Assembly (NCBI GenBank): GCA_015059965.1
Contig: SUZM01000010.1
Coordinates: 1-64,000, forward strand
Source: Rikenellaceae bacterium
Lineage (GTDB): Bacteria; Bacteroidota; Bacteroidia; Bacteroidales; Rikenellaceae
Direction: 5' to 3'
Length of the DNA stretch: 64,000 nt
The notes beneath the pieces are model-generated. The model was not told the DNA's origin. It saw only the letters and a list, made by a program, of their open reading frames with translations, and searched no databases. The translations under genes and the position numbers were made by a program. How positions within the stretch are numbered: the stretch's first letter is position 1; each line of letters begins with the position of its first letter. Shown piece by piece: positions 39,317-48,182 of this stretch.

Positions 39317-40426
39317 CTATTTCGAGGTTGTGGGGATATCGGTAGGTTCTGCGGGACTCGAAACCGGCTCTGCGGAGGTCGAAACCGACTCTGCGGCAGG
39401 GATCATGGCCCGACAAAGGTCGCCCGCCACGCGGGGGCCTTCGTAGATGAATCCCGAGTAGAGCTGCACGAGCGAAGCCCCGGCATCGAGCATCGCCCGG
39501 ACATCATCAGGCGAGAAGATGCCTCCCACGCCGATGATCGGATAGGTTCCCCGCGCCCGGTCGTGCACGCGGCGCACCACCTCCAAGGCTCGTTTGCGCA
39601 ACGGGCTGCCACCCAAGCGCCCCGAGCCCACCTTGGCCAATGCGGCGATCGAGGTATCGAGCTCCGTGCGTCGGTTGGTGCCGCTGACGGCAACAATACC
39701 ATCGAGCGGTGTCGAGATCATCACATCGGCCATGCGATCCACCTCCTCATTCGTCAGATCGGGCGAGATCTTCAGCAGAATGGGGCGATACTGGTTCTGC
39801 CCGCGGCGGAAGTCGAAGAGCGGATTGAGGATCTGCATCAGGCGCTCCGTAGAGGGGGCCACCGACTCCTCGGTGCCGTTGTCGCAGTTGATATTTACGG
39901 TAAAATAGTCGGCATACTGGTAGAGGTTGCGGAAGACCTTCAGGTAGTCGGCCGGCACCTTCTCGGGTGGTGTTTCGAGGTTGCAGCCGATGTTACAGCC
40001 CACGATGATCCCCCGATGGTCGCCACGCAGGCGGTTCAGGGCGTACTCCAAGCCCAGGTTCGGCAGCCCCAGGCGGTTGATGGTGGCGCAGTCGCGCTGC
40101 AGGCGGAAGACCCTCGGACGGGGATTTCCGCTCTGCGGTTTAGGGGTTACCGTACCGATCTCCACAAAGCCGAAGCCCATGGCCTCGAGTTCGCGGAAGA
40201 TGTCGCCGTTCACATCGAATCCGGCAGCCAAGCCGATCGGGTTTTTAAAGTGAAGTCCGAAGACCTCCCGCTCGAGCGAGGGGTGCTCCACGGCATAGCT
40301 CTTGCGCAGCAGCCAACGACCGCCCGGCAGCCACCCGACAAGACGCAGGAGCCAGATGACGGCGCGATGAGCCCGCTCGATGGGCAATGCAAAGAGAATC
40401 GGTTTTATGACTTTTTGGTAAAGCAT
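39317..40426 (-). CDS. pyrD: Dihydroorotate dehydrogenase, class 2-like
   Basis: Oxidises dihydroorotate to orotate in pyrimidine synthesis. 369 residues, with the N-terminal amphipathic extension of the quinone-linked membrane class (LYQKVIKPILFALPIERAHR), then the FMN barrel (NPIGLAAGFDVNGD, VEIGTVTPKPQSGNP, IGVGGI). Two key places are not canonical: the Lys expected in AAGxDKN is Val72, and the catalytic Ser of NxSSPNT is replaced by Cys181 in VNINCDNG, as in class 1. The last 25 residues are a Ser/Pro/Glu-rich tail. The start at 40426 matches family N-termini. Confidence 0.9.
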   Translation of the reverse strand: MLYQKVIKPILFALPIERAHRAVIWLLRLVGWLPGGRWLLRKSYAVEHPSLEREVFGLHFKNPIGLAAGFDVNGDIFRELEAMGFGFVEIGTVTPKPQSGNPRPRVFRLQRDCATINRLGLPNLGLEYALNRLRGDHRGIIVGCNIGCNLETPPEKVPADYLKVFRNLYQYADYFTVNINCDNGTEESVAPSTERLMQILNPLFDFRRGQNQYRPILLKISPDLTNEEVDRMADVMISTPLDGIVAVSGTNRRTELDTSIAALAKVGSGRLGGSPLRKRALEVVRRVHDRARGTYPIIGVGGIFSPDDVRAMLDAGASLVQLYSGFIYEGPRVAGDLCRAMIPAAESVSTSAEPVSSPAEPTDIPTTSK

Positions 40427-40456
40427 GACACCTCTATTGGATCGGATTATCCTTGG

Positions 40457-40464
40457 CAAAGGTA
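40457..40464 (-). promoter_or_regulatory. -7 promoter box of pyrD-cinA
   Basis: Reads TACCTTTG on the minus strand, 30 bases before the pyrD ATG. Confidence 0.7.
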
Positions 40465-40508
40465 CGAAAAATTCAAAATTTTCACAAATTCTTCCCCGAA
40501 ATTCCAAA

Positions 40509-41516
40509 TCAGAAGTACTCCTCGCGGTAGGTGTAACCATCGCGCAACTGCTCAAAGGCCTCGGGATGGCTCCTCAGGCGTTCGCTCTCCGCCTCGGGAT
40601 CGAAATAGGCAAAGATCGTTGAGCACATCTCCTCCCAGGAGATCTCACGCGCCGTTGTCGGACTTACCGCAGCGGGGTACCACGTCGCAAGGGGCAGCCC
40701 GAAGTGTCGGGCCAGGGAGCGGATCGAGAGGGCTGTGGCATTGGCTTTGCCCTGCAACGAGTAGCCGGCCACATGGGGCGTAGAGACCAGGGCCCGAGCA
40801 AGGAGCGGCGGACAGAGGTCGGGTTCGTGCTCCCAGACATCGAGGGCAAAGGGGTGGTCGGAGCCGAGCAACGCGCGCTCGTCCACCACCTCGCCTCGCG
40901 AGGCATTGAGCACCACGGCCTTGCGAGGGAGCCGTTCCAGGAGCTTCTCGTCACAGAGGTGATAGGTCGTCTCATCGAGCGGCGTGTGGAAGGTCAGCAA
41001 ATCGGCCTCGGAGGCAACCTCCTCCAAGGGGAGGAATCCCAAGTGCTCACGCGCCTCGCGCGGAGGATCACAGCACAAGACCCGAAAGCCCCACTGCTCG
41101 GCATAGTGCTTCACGAGCGACCCCACATGGCCCACGCCCACAATACCGAGGGTACGCTCCCGAGGATGCCACCCCTCGCGGCGGGAGAGCAGGGCCAGCA
41201 CACCGCTCACCCACTGCAGCACCCCGCGTGCATTGCACCCGGCGGCTGTAGCCACCCGAATACCGGCCGCCCGACAATAGTCGAGGTCAATGTGGTCGAA
41301 CCCGATGGTGGCCGTGGCGATGAATCGGACGCGCGACCCAGAGAGCAACCCCTCATCGCAACGGGTACGGGTACGGATGATCAGCGCATCGGCATCACGC
41401 ACCTCCCGGGCCACAATCTCGCGACCGGGGCGGCGCACCACCTCGGCATAGGGCTCCAGCACCCCCTCCAGGAAGGGGATGGCCGAATCGACAACGATCT
41501 TCAATTTTTGCTCCAT
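40509..41516 (-). CDS. pdxB: Erythronate-4-phosphate dehydrogenase
   Basis: Second step of the DXP-dependent route to pyridoxal phosphate. The 335 residues show the D-isomer 2-hydroxyacid dehydrogenase fold: NAD motif GVGHVG (127-132), catalytic Arg in NASRGEVVD, Glu in ALDVWEHEP, and His in STPHVAGYS. The sequence GFDHIDLDYC and the C-terminal PdxB dimer region separate it from general dehydrogenases. The ATG at 41516 is preferred over the GTG at 41522. Confidence 0.95.
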   Translation of the reverse strand: MEQKLKIVVDSAIPFLEGVLEPYAEVVRRPGREIVAREVRDADALIIRTRTRCDEGLLSGSRVRFIATATIGFDHIDLDYCRAAGIRVATAAGCNARGVLQWVSGVLALLSRREGWHPRERTLGIVGVGHVGSLVKHYAEQWGFRVLCCDPPREAREHLGFLPLEEVASEADLLTFHTPLDETTYHLCDEKLLERLPRKAVVLNASRGEVVDERALLGSDHPFALDVWEHEPDLCPPLLARALVSTPHVAGYSLQGKANATALSIRSLARHFGLPLATWYPAAVSPTTAREISWEEMCSTIFAYFDPEAESERLRSHPEAFEQLRDGYTYREEYF

Positions 41517-41533
41517 AGACACGAATTATAAGG

Positions 41534-41541
41534 CAAATATA
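41534..41541 (-). promoter_or_regulatory. -7 promoter box of pdxB
   Basis: Reads TATATTTG on the minus strand, 17 bases before the pdxB ATG. Confidence 0.55.
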
Positions 41542-41586
41542 CAAATAAAACCGGCGATCGAAGGCACAAAAACCGAATATTTTTTC

Positions 41587-41594
41587 TACCTTTG
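41587..41594 (+). promoter_or_regulatory. -7 promoter box of the agmatinase-family gene
   Basis: TACCTTTG. The ATG is at 41701, so the leader is about 100 bases, longer than usual in this window. Confidence 0.65.
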
Positions 41595-41700
41595 CACGAT
41601 TTTGTTCATCGCCTCAGCGGCAAATAGTTGGACAAAAAAGCAAACGGTCCGCCAACGTAGCGACCGCCACGACCATAACAAGCAGCAAATTACCACGGTT

Positions 41701-42744
41701 ATGAAATTGGAAAATTTTGACCCCAACGGCGTAGGGGTAGACAACGGCAACTATTTCGGACTACCCATAACCCCCGAAGAGGCTGACCTGGTGGTGATCT
41801 CCGCACCGTGGGACGTAACGGTGTCGTATGGATCGGGCACGGCCTATGCCCCCGATGCCATGATCGAGGCCTCGACACAGCTCGACCTCTACGACCTTTC
41901 GGCCCCCGACTGCTGGCGCCGCGGCATCGGTACGGCCCCGGTGGACTACACCCTGCAGGAGCTCTCGGAGCGCCTGCGCCGCGATGCCGAGCGGGTGATC
42001 GAGCACCTGGAGGAGGGGGGCTCGGAGCACGACGACCAAGTCATCAGAAAGATCCGCCGCGTCAACGAGGGGTGCCGAGAGATGAACGAAAGCATCCGCC
42101 GACAAGCCCTCGAGTGGATCGAAAAGGGGAAGCTGGTCGGCCTGGTCGGCGGCGACCACTCTACCCCCTACGGACTAATTGCCGCCTTGGGCGAGCAGCA
42201 CACCTCGTTTGGCGTGCTGCACATCGATGCCCACTGCGACCTGCGCGAGGCCTATGAGGGTTTCGAGTTCTCCCACGCCTCGATCATGCACAACGTGCTG
42301 CGCGATGTGCCACAGGTGGAGCGTCTGGTGGAGGTCGGCGTGCGCGACTTCTGCGACCGGGAGTACCAGCGTGCCCAGACCGATCCGCGAATTGAGATGT
42401 TTCACGATCAGGCCCTTGCCCATGCCGCCTTTGCGGGTTGCAGCTGGCAGGAGCAGTGTCGCCGCATCATCGAGAAGCTGCCCGAAAAGGTCTACATCAG
42501 CTTCGATATCGACGGCCTCTCGCCCGACAACTGTCCCCACACCGGCACCCCCGTGCCGGGCGGATTGAGCTTCCGCGAGGCGGTTTTTCTGCTCGAGGAG
42601 GTTGTCCGTTCGGGGCACCGCATCATCGGCTTCGATGTGGTGGAGGTAACCCCCAAGAGCGAGGAGCGCATCGACGAGATTGTGGGGGCACGCATCCTCT
42701 ACAAACTCTGCAACCTGTGCCTGCAATCCAACCCCATTGAATAG
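41701..42744 (+). CDS. Agmatinase/arginase-family ureohydrolase
   Basis: A manganese enzyme that hydrolyses a guanidino compound, most likely agmatine to putrescine and urea. 347 residues with the three metal motifs: GGDHS near 150, DAHCD near 176 and SFDIDGLSP near 266. An insertion around residues 100-130 (HLEEGGSEHDDQVIRK) is larger than in typical agmatinases, so arginase or formimidoylglutamase-like activity is not excluded. The start at 41701 follows a leader with its own promoter. Confidence 0.88.
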   Translation: MKLENFDPNGVGVDNGNYFGLPITPEEADLVVISAPWDVTVSYGSGTAYAPDAMIEASTQLDLYDLSAPDCWRRGIGTAPVDYTLQELSERLRRDAERVIEHLEEGGSEHDDQVIRKIRRVNEGCREMNESIRRQALEWIEKGKLVGLVGGDHSTPYGLIAALGEQHTSFGVLHIDAHCDLREAYEGFEFSHASIMHNVLRDVPQVERLVEVGVRDFCDREYQRAQTDPRIEMFHDQALAHAAFAGCSWQEQCRRIIEKLPEKVYISFDIDGLSPDNCPHTGTPVPGGLSFREAVFLLEEVVRSGHRIIGFDVVEVTPKSEERIDEIVGARILYKLCNLCLQSNPIE

Positions 42745-42859
42745 CAAACCGAAGATAACCACAAACAAAAAGAAGCATAAAGTACCCCCTAAAAAAGGAA
42801 GAGCAAAGAGAGCAATAAAACCCAAAATAGAAAACTCAAAGACTTAAAAATTTAAACTT

Positions 42860-44239
42860 ATGCGACTTTTCTCCATGTATAGTTGGAATCGTGAGCGCCA
42901 TGTGCTGAGCGCTTACAGTTACAAATTCCTGGGTGCCCCCTGGGCAGGAGGCGTCGTGCTGCTCGTTTGCGTGGCCGTGGCCATGCTGCTGGCCAACCTC
43001 CCCCTGACGGCGGAGATTTACCACAACCTGCTCCACACCAACCTCTCGCTCAATATCGGCTATGGTGACCACCAGTGGGTATTCCCCAAAGAGATGACCC
43101 TCGAAAAGGCCATTAACGATGGTCTGATGGTGATCTTCTTCTTCACCGTGGGCCTTGAAATCAAGCGCGAGATCCTCTTTGGACAGCTCTCATCACTGAA
43201 AAAGGCCCTGCTGCCCGTCATAGCCGCCTTGGGCGGTATGCTCGCCCCGGCCCTGATCTTCACCCTCTTCAATGCCGGCACGCCCGCAGCTCCGGGCTGG
43301 GGTATCCCCACCGCAACCGACATCGCCTTTGCCGTGGGTATCCTCTCGATGCTCGGCGACCGCGTTCCCGTTTCGCTCAAGGTATTCCTTACGGCCTTAG
43401 CCATTGCCGACGACCTGGGCGCCATCGTTGTCATCGCCCTCTTCTACGGCGGAACGATCGAGTGGGGCTGCCTGCTGATTGCCCTGCTGATCATGCTCTT
43501 CGTCTACTGGGAGAACCGCATGGGCGAGACACGCCAGATGTACTACCTCGTGCCGGCGATCATCGTCTGGAGCCTCTTCTACTACTCGGGCGTACACTCC
43601 ACCATCTCGGGTGTGGCCATGGCCATGCTCATCCCGATGAAGCCCCGCTTCTCGAAGGAGTACTTCCGCCACAAGTGCGTGCGCCTGACCGAGGAGGTGA
43701 TGGATGGCACAAAGTACCAGGAGGACTTCCCCAACCCCGAGCAGCGCTACTACCTGCGCCGCATCGGCCGCCTGGCCAACGACTCGGTGGGCATGAGCTA
43801 CCGTTTGGAACACCGCCTGTCGCCCTACGTTACCTTTATTATCATGCCGATCTTCGCCCTGGCCAATGCCGGTGTGGTGATCAACTCGACCGAGTATTTC
43901 GACCTCTTCCAACACGGAGCCGAGTTCGGCTATGTGGGACTGGGCGTCTTCTTCGGTCTGGTGCTGGGCAAGCCGCTCGGCATCTTCGGAGCCAGCTTCC
44001 TGGCCGTAAAGGCGGGCCTGGCCGAGAAACCCGAGGGGGCCACATGGAAGATGCTGCTGGCCGTAGCCTGCTTAGGCGGTATCGGCTTCACGATGTCGAT
44101 CTTCGTCGATACGTTGGCCTTCGACCTCCCGGAGCTGATCGACCGCGGCAAGATCGCCATTCTGATGGGTTCGTGCGCCGCTGCCCTGCTCGGCTCGAGC
44201 CTGATTCTTCTCTTTAGCAAAAAACAAGCAACCCGATAA
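42860..44239 (+). CDS. nhaA: Na+/H+ antiporter NhaA
   Basis: Inner-membrane antiporter exporting Na+ for H+. The 459 residues contain the family core PTATDIAFAVGIL and ALAIADDLGAIVVIALFY, whose two Asp residues bind the ion, plus FFFTVGLEIKRE. It is longer than E. coli NhaA (388) because of a hydrophilic loop around residues 270-310 (about HKCVRLTEEVMDGTKYQED), as in other Bacteroidetes homologues. An FKBP lipoprotein gene follows 2 bases later. Confidence 0.96.
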   Translation: MRLFSMYSWNRERHVLSAYSYKFLGAPWAGGVVLLVCVAVAMLLANLPLTAEIYHNLLHTNLSLNIGYGDHQWVFPKEMTLEKAINDGLMVIFFFTVGLEIKREILFGQLSSLKKALLPVIAALGGMLAPALIFTLFNAGTPAAPGWGIPTATDIAFAVGILSMLGDRVPVSLKVFLTALAIADDLGAIVVIALFYGGTIEWGCLLIALLIMLFVYWENRMGETRQMYYLVPAIIVWSLFYYSGVHSTISGVAMAMLIPMKPRFSKEYFRHKCVRLTEEVMDGTKYQEDFPNPEQRYYLRRIGRLANDSVGMSYRLEHRLSPYVTFIIMPIFALANAGVVINSTEYFDLFQHGAEFGYVGLGVFFGLVLGKPLGIFGASFLAVKAGLAEKPEGATWKMLLAVACLGGIGFTMSIFVDTLAFDLPELIDRGKIAILMGSCAAALLGSSLILLFSKKQATR

Positions 44240-44241
44240 CC

Positions 44242-44979
44242 ATGAAACGCCTTACTACGGCCACACTGCTCCTCATCGGCGTGCTGCTCCTTGGTGGCAG
44301 CTGCTCGAAACGAGGCCAAGCCCCCACCGCAACCTTCACCAACGAACAGGATTCGGTGGCCTACATTCTGGGCATGAACATCGCCCGCAACCTCCGACAG
44401 GTGGATTCGACCCTCAACATCGAGGCCCTTACCGCCGGCATCCGCGACTACTTCGCCAAAAGCGAACGCTTCACGGCGACCGAGGCCCAACGCATCTACC
44501 TGCACTACATCAACGTCTCGAAACCCGAGGCGGTGCTGGCCTATGAGGATCGCTTCCTGGAGGAGGTCGTGCGCGACAACCGCTCCTATGCCCGCTCGAA
44601 AACGGGCCTCACCTACGCAGTAGAGGAGGTCGGCGAGGTCAATCTCAGCCCCAAAGCGGCCTACGACACCGTCTCGTTCCGCTACCTGGGTCGCACGCTC
44701 GACGGGCGCGAGTTCGACTCCTCGTTCGAGCGCGGCGACACGACACGCATGGCCTTAGGCGACCTGCTCGAAGGGCTCCAGGAGAGCCTGAAGCTGATCG
44801 GTAAGGGGGGTCGCATCATGGCCTACCTGCCCGCCGCCTTGGGTTATGGTGCCGAGGGGAACAAGGAGCTGGGCGTAGCCCCCAACTCCACGCTCTACTA
44901 CGAGATCGAGCTCCTGAATGTGGAGCCCGCCGCTCGCAACCCCCGCACCAACCGCCGGGCCACCAAGGTGGAGTTTTAG
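44242..44979 (+). CDS. FKBP-type peptidyl-prolyl isomerase lipoprotein
   Basis: 245 residues. The signal peptide ends in a lipobox, LGGSC (Cys18), so the protein is membrane-anchored in the periplasm or at the surface. The N-terminal dimer-type region (SVAYILGMNIARNLRQ) is followed by an FKBP domain (about 130-235; FRYLGRTLDGREFDSS, GRIMAYLPAALGYG). It acts as a folding helper. A larger paralogue lies at 45988, and an out-of-place truncated gene sits between the two. Confidence 0.9.
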   Translation: MKRLTTATLLLIGVLLLGGSCSKRGQAPTATFTNEQDSVAYILGMNIARNLRQVDSTLNIEALTAGIRDYFAKSERFTATEAQRIYLHYINVSKPEAVLAYEDRFLEEVVRDNRSYARSKTGLTYAVEEVGEVNLSPKAAYDTVSFRYLGRTLDGREFDSSFERGDTTRMALGDLLEGLQESLKLIGKGGRIMAYLPAALGYGAEGNKELGVAPNSTLYYEIELLNVEPAARNPRTNRRATKVEF

Positions 44980-45012
44980 GCGGCCGCAGGGAAAACAACT
45001 GCCAGAGGCTTT

Positions 45013-45105
45013 AAGGGCAGTAGGGACAGTCCGGAGAGAGGAGGTGATCACAAGTTTTCTTGGATAACCATCCTCAACAACTCCTCCACTGCCCCTACTG
45101 CCCTT
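45013..45105. repeat. Inverted repeat at the edge of a truncated gene
   Basis: The 17-base arm at 45013-45029 is the reverse complement, with one mismatch, of 45089-45105. The right arm ends exactly where the downstream ORF's first possible start codon lies. Confidence 0.7.
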
Positions 45106-45757
45106 GCTCTTCGATGCCGCAAGCCAAACCCTCCGTCTTCTGGAGCAAGAGGAGCATATTATTGCCCTCACCCCCTCTTCGATCATCTGGGACAAGGAGA
45201 CCACCAACGTCCCGGGCGGCAAGCCGCGCTTCTACCGTATTATATATAAGGTATCGGACTACGACCCCAACCAACCCAATCCCACTCCCGACACGGTGTA
45301 TGAACCAATAGAAATGTTGCTATTGAGTTTTTCACAACACTGGGAAGATAAATATGGGGAGCCTTTCGGAAATACCCACATTCACAAAGAGGTATTCGGC
45401 TATTCCACTTGTTCGCATGCCCTATTTAGAGGAATAGATACACCTTTCAACTTAAGGGAGGCCGAAGTCTATTTTTGGATCGAAGACTTGCAGGGAAGAA
45501 TTATTCCTCAGGGTTCTTATTTATGGATTTATCCCATAAATAAACCCGAAAATACGATCGGAGCATACCATCCGGAGTATGATCCTTTAACCGATTTTCA
45601 AATGAGCATTTGCCCGACATTCCCTGATATGGGGGAATATTATTTGAGAGTTAAAATCTATGAGCCTGCTACTAAAAAATATTATGTTGGCCCAGACTAC
45701 AAATTCACCTTCAGCGAAACCGATTTTGGAACCTACACAAAAATTGAATATAATTAA
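45104..45757 (+). pseudogene. Truncated or chimeric lipoprotein-like ORF
   Basis: 217 codons open from a TTG at 45104, with no ATG, no signal peptide and no plausible ribosome site; in-frame sequence upstream (PLPLLPLLLFDAAS) reaches a stop at 45065. The first 65 codons are GC-rich like neighbours; from about 45300 the sequence turns AT-rich. The late part (HKEVFGYSTC, EYYLRVKIYEPATKKYY) resembles gliding- or lipoprotein-type beta domains, such as those with a GldH-like core. It was probably moved here and lost its 5' end. It may still be expressed from an unseen start. Confidence 0.45.
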
Positions 45758-45773
45758 GTGGATTTGTGCAGAT

Positions 45774-45837
45774 CGGCCGGGCCCCAAGGGGTTCGGCCGG
45801 CTGTTTGCTGGCAGCGGGTGCTTTCGACCCGTTTTTT
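45774..45837 (+). terminator. Two hairpins, the second a terminator
   Basis: The first is a 12-bp stem (45774-45785 with 45788-45799, two G-U pairs). The second is CGGGT-loop-ACCCG at 45815-45831 followed by six Ts. Confidence 0.75.
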
Positions 45838-45924
45838 GACAAATTTGGGAATAGAAGGCTAAAATTTACCCCTTTCCCCAAAAAAGTGTTTCGGAAAAGA
45901 TTGCACATTTCCAAGAAATTTGCA

Positions 45925-45932
45925 TACCTTTG
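45925..45932 (+). promoter_or_regulatory. -7 promoter box of the large FKBP gene
   Basis: TACCTTTG, 55 bases before the ATG at 45988; a TTG at 45901 may be the -33 element. Confidence 0.65.
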
Positions 45933-45987
45933 TGGCACAAAACAAAAAAGGAACGACAAACAAAACTAAAAACTTTAATAAAGTACC

Positions 45988-47097
45988 ATGAAAAAGATTC
46001 TTTGTGCAATGGTGCTCGCCGGAGCGTTGATGACCTCCTGCGGCCCCAAGAGCCCCATTACGAAGGGCGACACCGCTACGTTGGACACCCTGAGCTACGC
46101 TTTCGGTAGCGACGTGGCAAACATGATGAAGTTCCAGGCCCGCAACATCCCCTTGGACTTCGAGGCCTTCACGGCCGGTATGACCGAGGCTGCCTTCGGC
46201 AAGAGCAAGATGACCAATGCCGAGGCCATCGAGATTCTCCAGGACTACTTCCAGAACAAGCGCGGCGACCGCATGCGCAAGATCATGAAGGAGCGCAAGG
46301 AGCAGGACAGCATCCGTCTGGCCCAGGGCGACACCACCAAGGTGGAGTATCCGATGGCCGACCCCGCCATGTTTGAGAGCGAGGAGGAGCGCAACGCCGT
46401 TTCGACCGCCTATGGTCGCAACATCGGTTTCTCGCTGCGCGAAATGGAGCTGCCGTTGCAGATGTACTGGGTAGAGAAGGGCTTTAACGAGGCCTTTGAG
46501 GAGAACCCCCAGGTGGATCAGCGCACCGCATCGAACTTCCTGCGCGTATACATGACCGAGACCCTCCCGGCCCAGAACCTGAAGCTCTCGGAGGAGTGGT
46601 TGGCCTCGATCGAGAAGAAGTCGGGCGTGAAGAAGACCGAGTCGGGTCTGCTCTACCGCATTGAGAAGATGGGCGACACGACCGTGATTGCCAAGAACGT
46701 TCGCGACAAGGTGAAGGTACACTACAAGGGTACGAAGCGCGACGGCAAGGTATTCGATGCTTCGCGTTACAAGGATATGCCCAAGATGCGCCAGGAGATG
46801 CTCAAGAAGCAGATGCCCGACACCTACGACCAGGATGAGCCCGCCGAGTTCCCCCTGAACCGCGTAATCAAGGGCTGGACCGAGGGTATGCAGCTCGTAG
46901 GTAAGGGTGGTAAGATCACGCTCTGGATTCACCCCGACCTGGCCTATGGCGCCCGTGGCAACCAGGCCATTCGCGGCAACGAGGCCCTCTGCTTCGAGGT
47001 AGAGCTGATCGACGTTACCCCCTTTGAGGCTCCCCGCCCCACCTCGCCCGAGCTCAAGCTTATCGACCCCAAGCAGGAGAAGGTAGAGAAGAAATAA
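45988..47097 (+). CDS. FKBP-type peptidyl-prolyl isomerase lipoprotein, two-part
   Basis: 369 residues with lipobox LMTSC (Cys18). The N-terminal region contains two FKBP N-terminal-like helical segments (DTLSYAFGSDVANMM and STAYGRNIGFSLREM), and the C-terminal FKBP domain (about 220-355) contains VKVHYKGTKRDGKVFDAS and LWIHPDLAYGARGN. An insertion rich in Met, Lys and Pro (KDMPKMRQEMLKKQM) interrupts the catalytic domain, as in related Bacteroidetes proteins. Likely an envelope chaperone. Confidence 0.92.
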   Translation: MKKILCAMVLAGALMTSCGPKSPITKGDTATLDTLSYAFGSDVANMMKFQARNIPLDFEAFTAGMTEAAFGKSKMTNAEAIEILQDYFQNKRGDRMRKIMKERKEQDSIRLAQGDTTKVEYPMADPAMFESEEERNAVSTAYGRNIGFSLREMELPLQMYWVEKGFNEAFEENPQVDQRTASNFLRVYMTETLPAQNLKLSEEWLASIEKKSGVKKTESGLLYRIEKMGDTTVIAKNVRDKVKVHYKGTKRDGKVFDASRYKDMPKMRQEMLKKQMPDTYDQDEPAEFPLNRVIKGWTEGMQLVGKGGKITLWIHPDLAYGARGNQAIRGNEALCFEVELIDVTPFEAPRPTSPELKLIDPKQEKVEKK

Positions 47098-47120
47098 GCG
47101 GCGAAAACAGCAATAACAAA

Positions 47121-47166
47121 CAAAGAGAGAGAAGAGACCCGGAAAGGTCTCTTCTCTCTCTCTTTG
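47121..47166 (+). terminator. Terminator after the large FKBP gene
   Basis: A long purine/pyrimidine stem, CAAAGAGAGAGAAGAGACC with the matching pyrimidine strand (47121-47139 with 47146-47166, two-base bulge), and loop CGGAAA. Confidence 0.85.
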
Positions 47167-47272
47167 TGACGGTTGGCAAAAGATTTTCACGGTTTTTCAC
47201 CTCAGAGCGAACAAGGAATCAATAAATTTTGTAACTTTACAGCCAACAATAAAATAAAACACAAGGATAACC

Positions 47273-48154
47273 ATGAAAAAAATCATCCTGTTTTTGATGC
47301 TTGGGGCCCTCTCGACGGCCTGCGTTAGTCGTCAGAGTGCCGATCGCATGCAGAACGACATCGACTCACTGCAGGCTCAGGTAAAGGCCAAAGAGGCTCT
47401 TATTGACGATGTGTTTGCCTCGATAGGTGCCATCACGGCCAACCTCGAAGAGATCAAGTCGCGCGAGGGGCTGCTGACCCTCACCGATGGTGAGCTGTCC
47501 GACTCGACCTCCACGGAGCGCATCACCCGCGACCTGGAGGCCATCGACAACCTGTTGGCCGAGAACCGCACGCGCATAGCCGAATTGGAGAAGAAGGCCG
47601 AGCAGCTGCGAAAAGCCAACCACAAGATCAAGGGGCTCGAGCGACTGATCGAGGAGTTGAACACCCAGGTGGCAACTCGCGATGGGGAGATCGGCCGCCT
47701 CAAGGAGCGCATCGAGGGGCTCAACCTCGAGATCGCCGACTTGGGAGAGCGCGTAGCCGCCAAGGAGGCTGAAGTGCAGACCCTCTCTTCGGAGAAGGCG
47801 CAGCTCCAAACGGAGGTAACGCAAAAGACCTCGGAGCTCCACACCGCCCACTACATCATTGCCCCCGAGAAGCAGTTGGTAAGCGACATGATCCTGGAGA
47901 AGAAGGGATTCATCGGCCGCACGCTTGTGGTTGCCGAGAAGCCCAATATGGCCCTCTTCACCGAGGCCGACACCCGTCTGCTGAAGACCCTTGCCATCGG
48001 TCAAAAGGAGGTTACACTGATCACGTCGCACCCCGAAGGCTCCTACTGGCTGGTGGAGAGCGAGGAGAACAAGAAGGAGATCGAATCGTTGGTGATTCTC
48101 GATGCCGAACAGTTCTGGTCTCTCTCGAAGATTCTGGTTATCAGCCACAAATAG
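47273..48154 (+). CDS. Coiled-coil lipoprotein
   Basis: 293 residues. The signal peptide ends LSTAC (Cys17). A long coiled coil runs from about residue 25 to 200 (ELEKKAEQLRKAN, LKERIEGLNLEIADL), then a globular C-terminal domain of about 95 residues starts HYIIAPEKQLVSDMI. It may span the periplasm. It lies 28 bases before the DUF4954 gene and could lead the operon that contains the VWA and kinase-like genes. No function known. Confidence 0.78.
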   Translation: MKKIILFLMLGALSTACVSRQSADRMQNDIDSLQAQVKAKEALIDDVFASIGAITANLEEIKSREGLLTLTDGELSDSTSTERITRDLEAIDNLLAENRTRIAELEKKAEQLRKANHKIKGLERLIEELNTQVATRDGEIGRLKERIEGLNLEIADLGERVAAKEAEVQTLSSEKAQLQTEVTQKTSELHTAHYIIAPEKQLVSDMILEKKGFIGRTLVVAEKPNMALFTEADTRLLKTLAIGQKEVTLITSHPEGSYWLVESEENKKEIESLVILDAEQFWSLSKILVISHK

Positions 48155-48182
48155 GGCTCACTATCACAAAAAAACGACGCCT

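Noticed and set aside
39098..40783. 561-codon plus-strand ORF
   Set aside because: It lies opposite pyrD and pdxB, which have clear family motifs; the plus-strand translation is low-complexity and unlike a protein.
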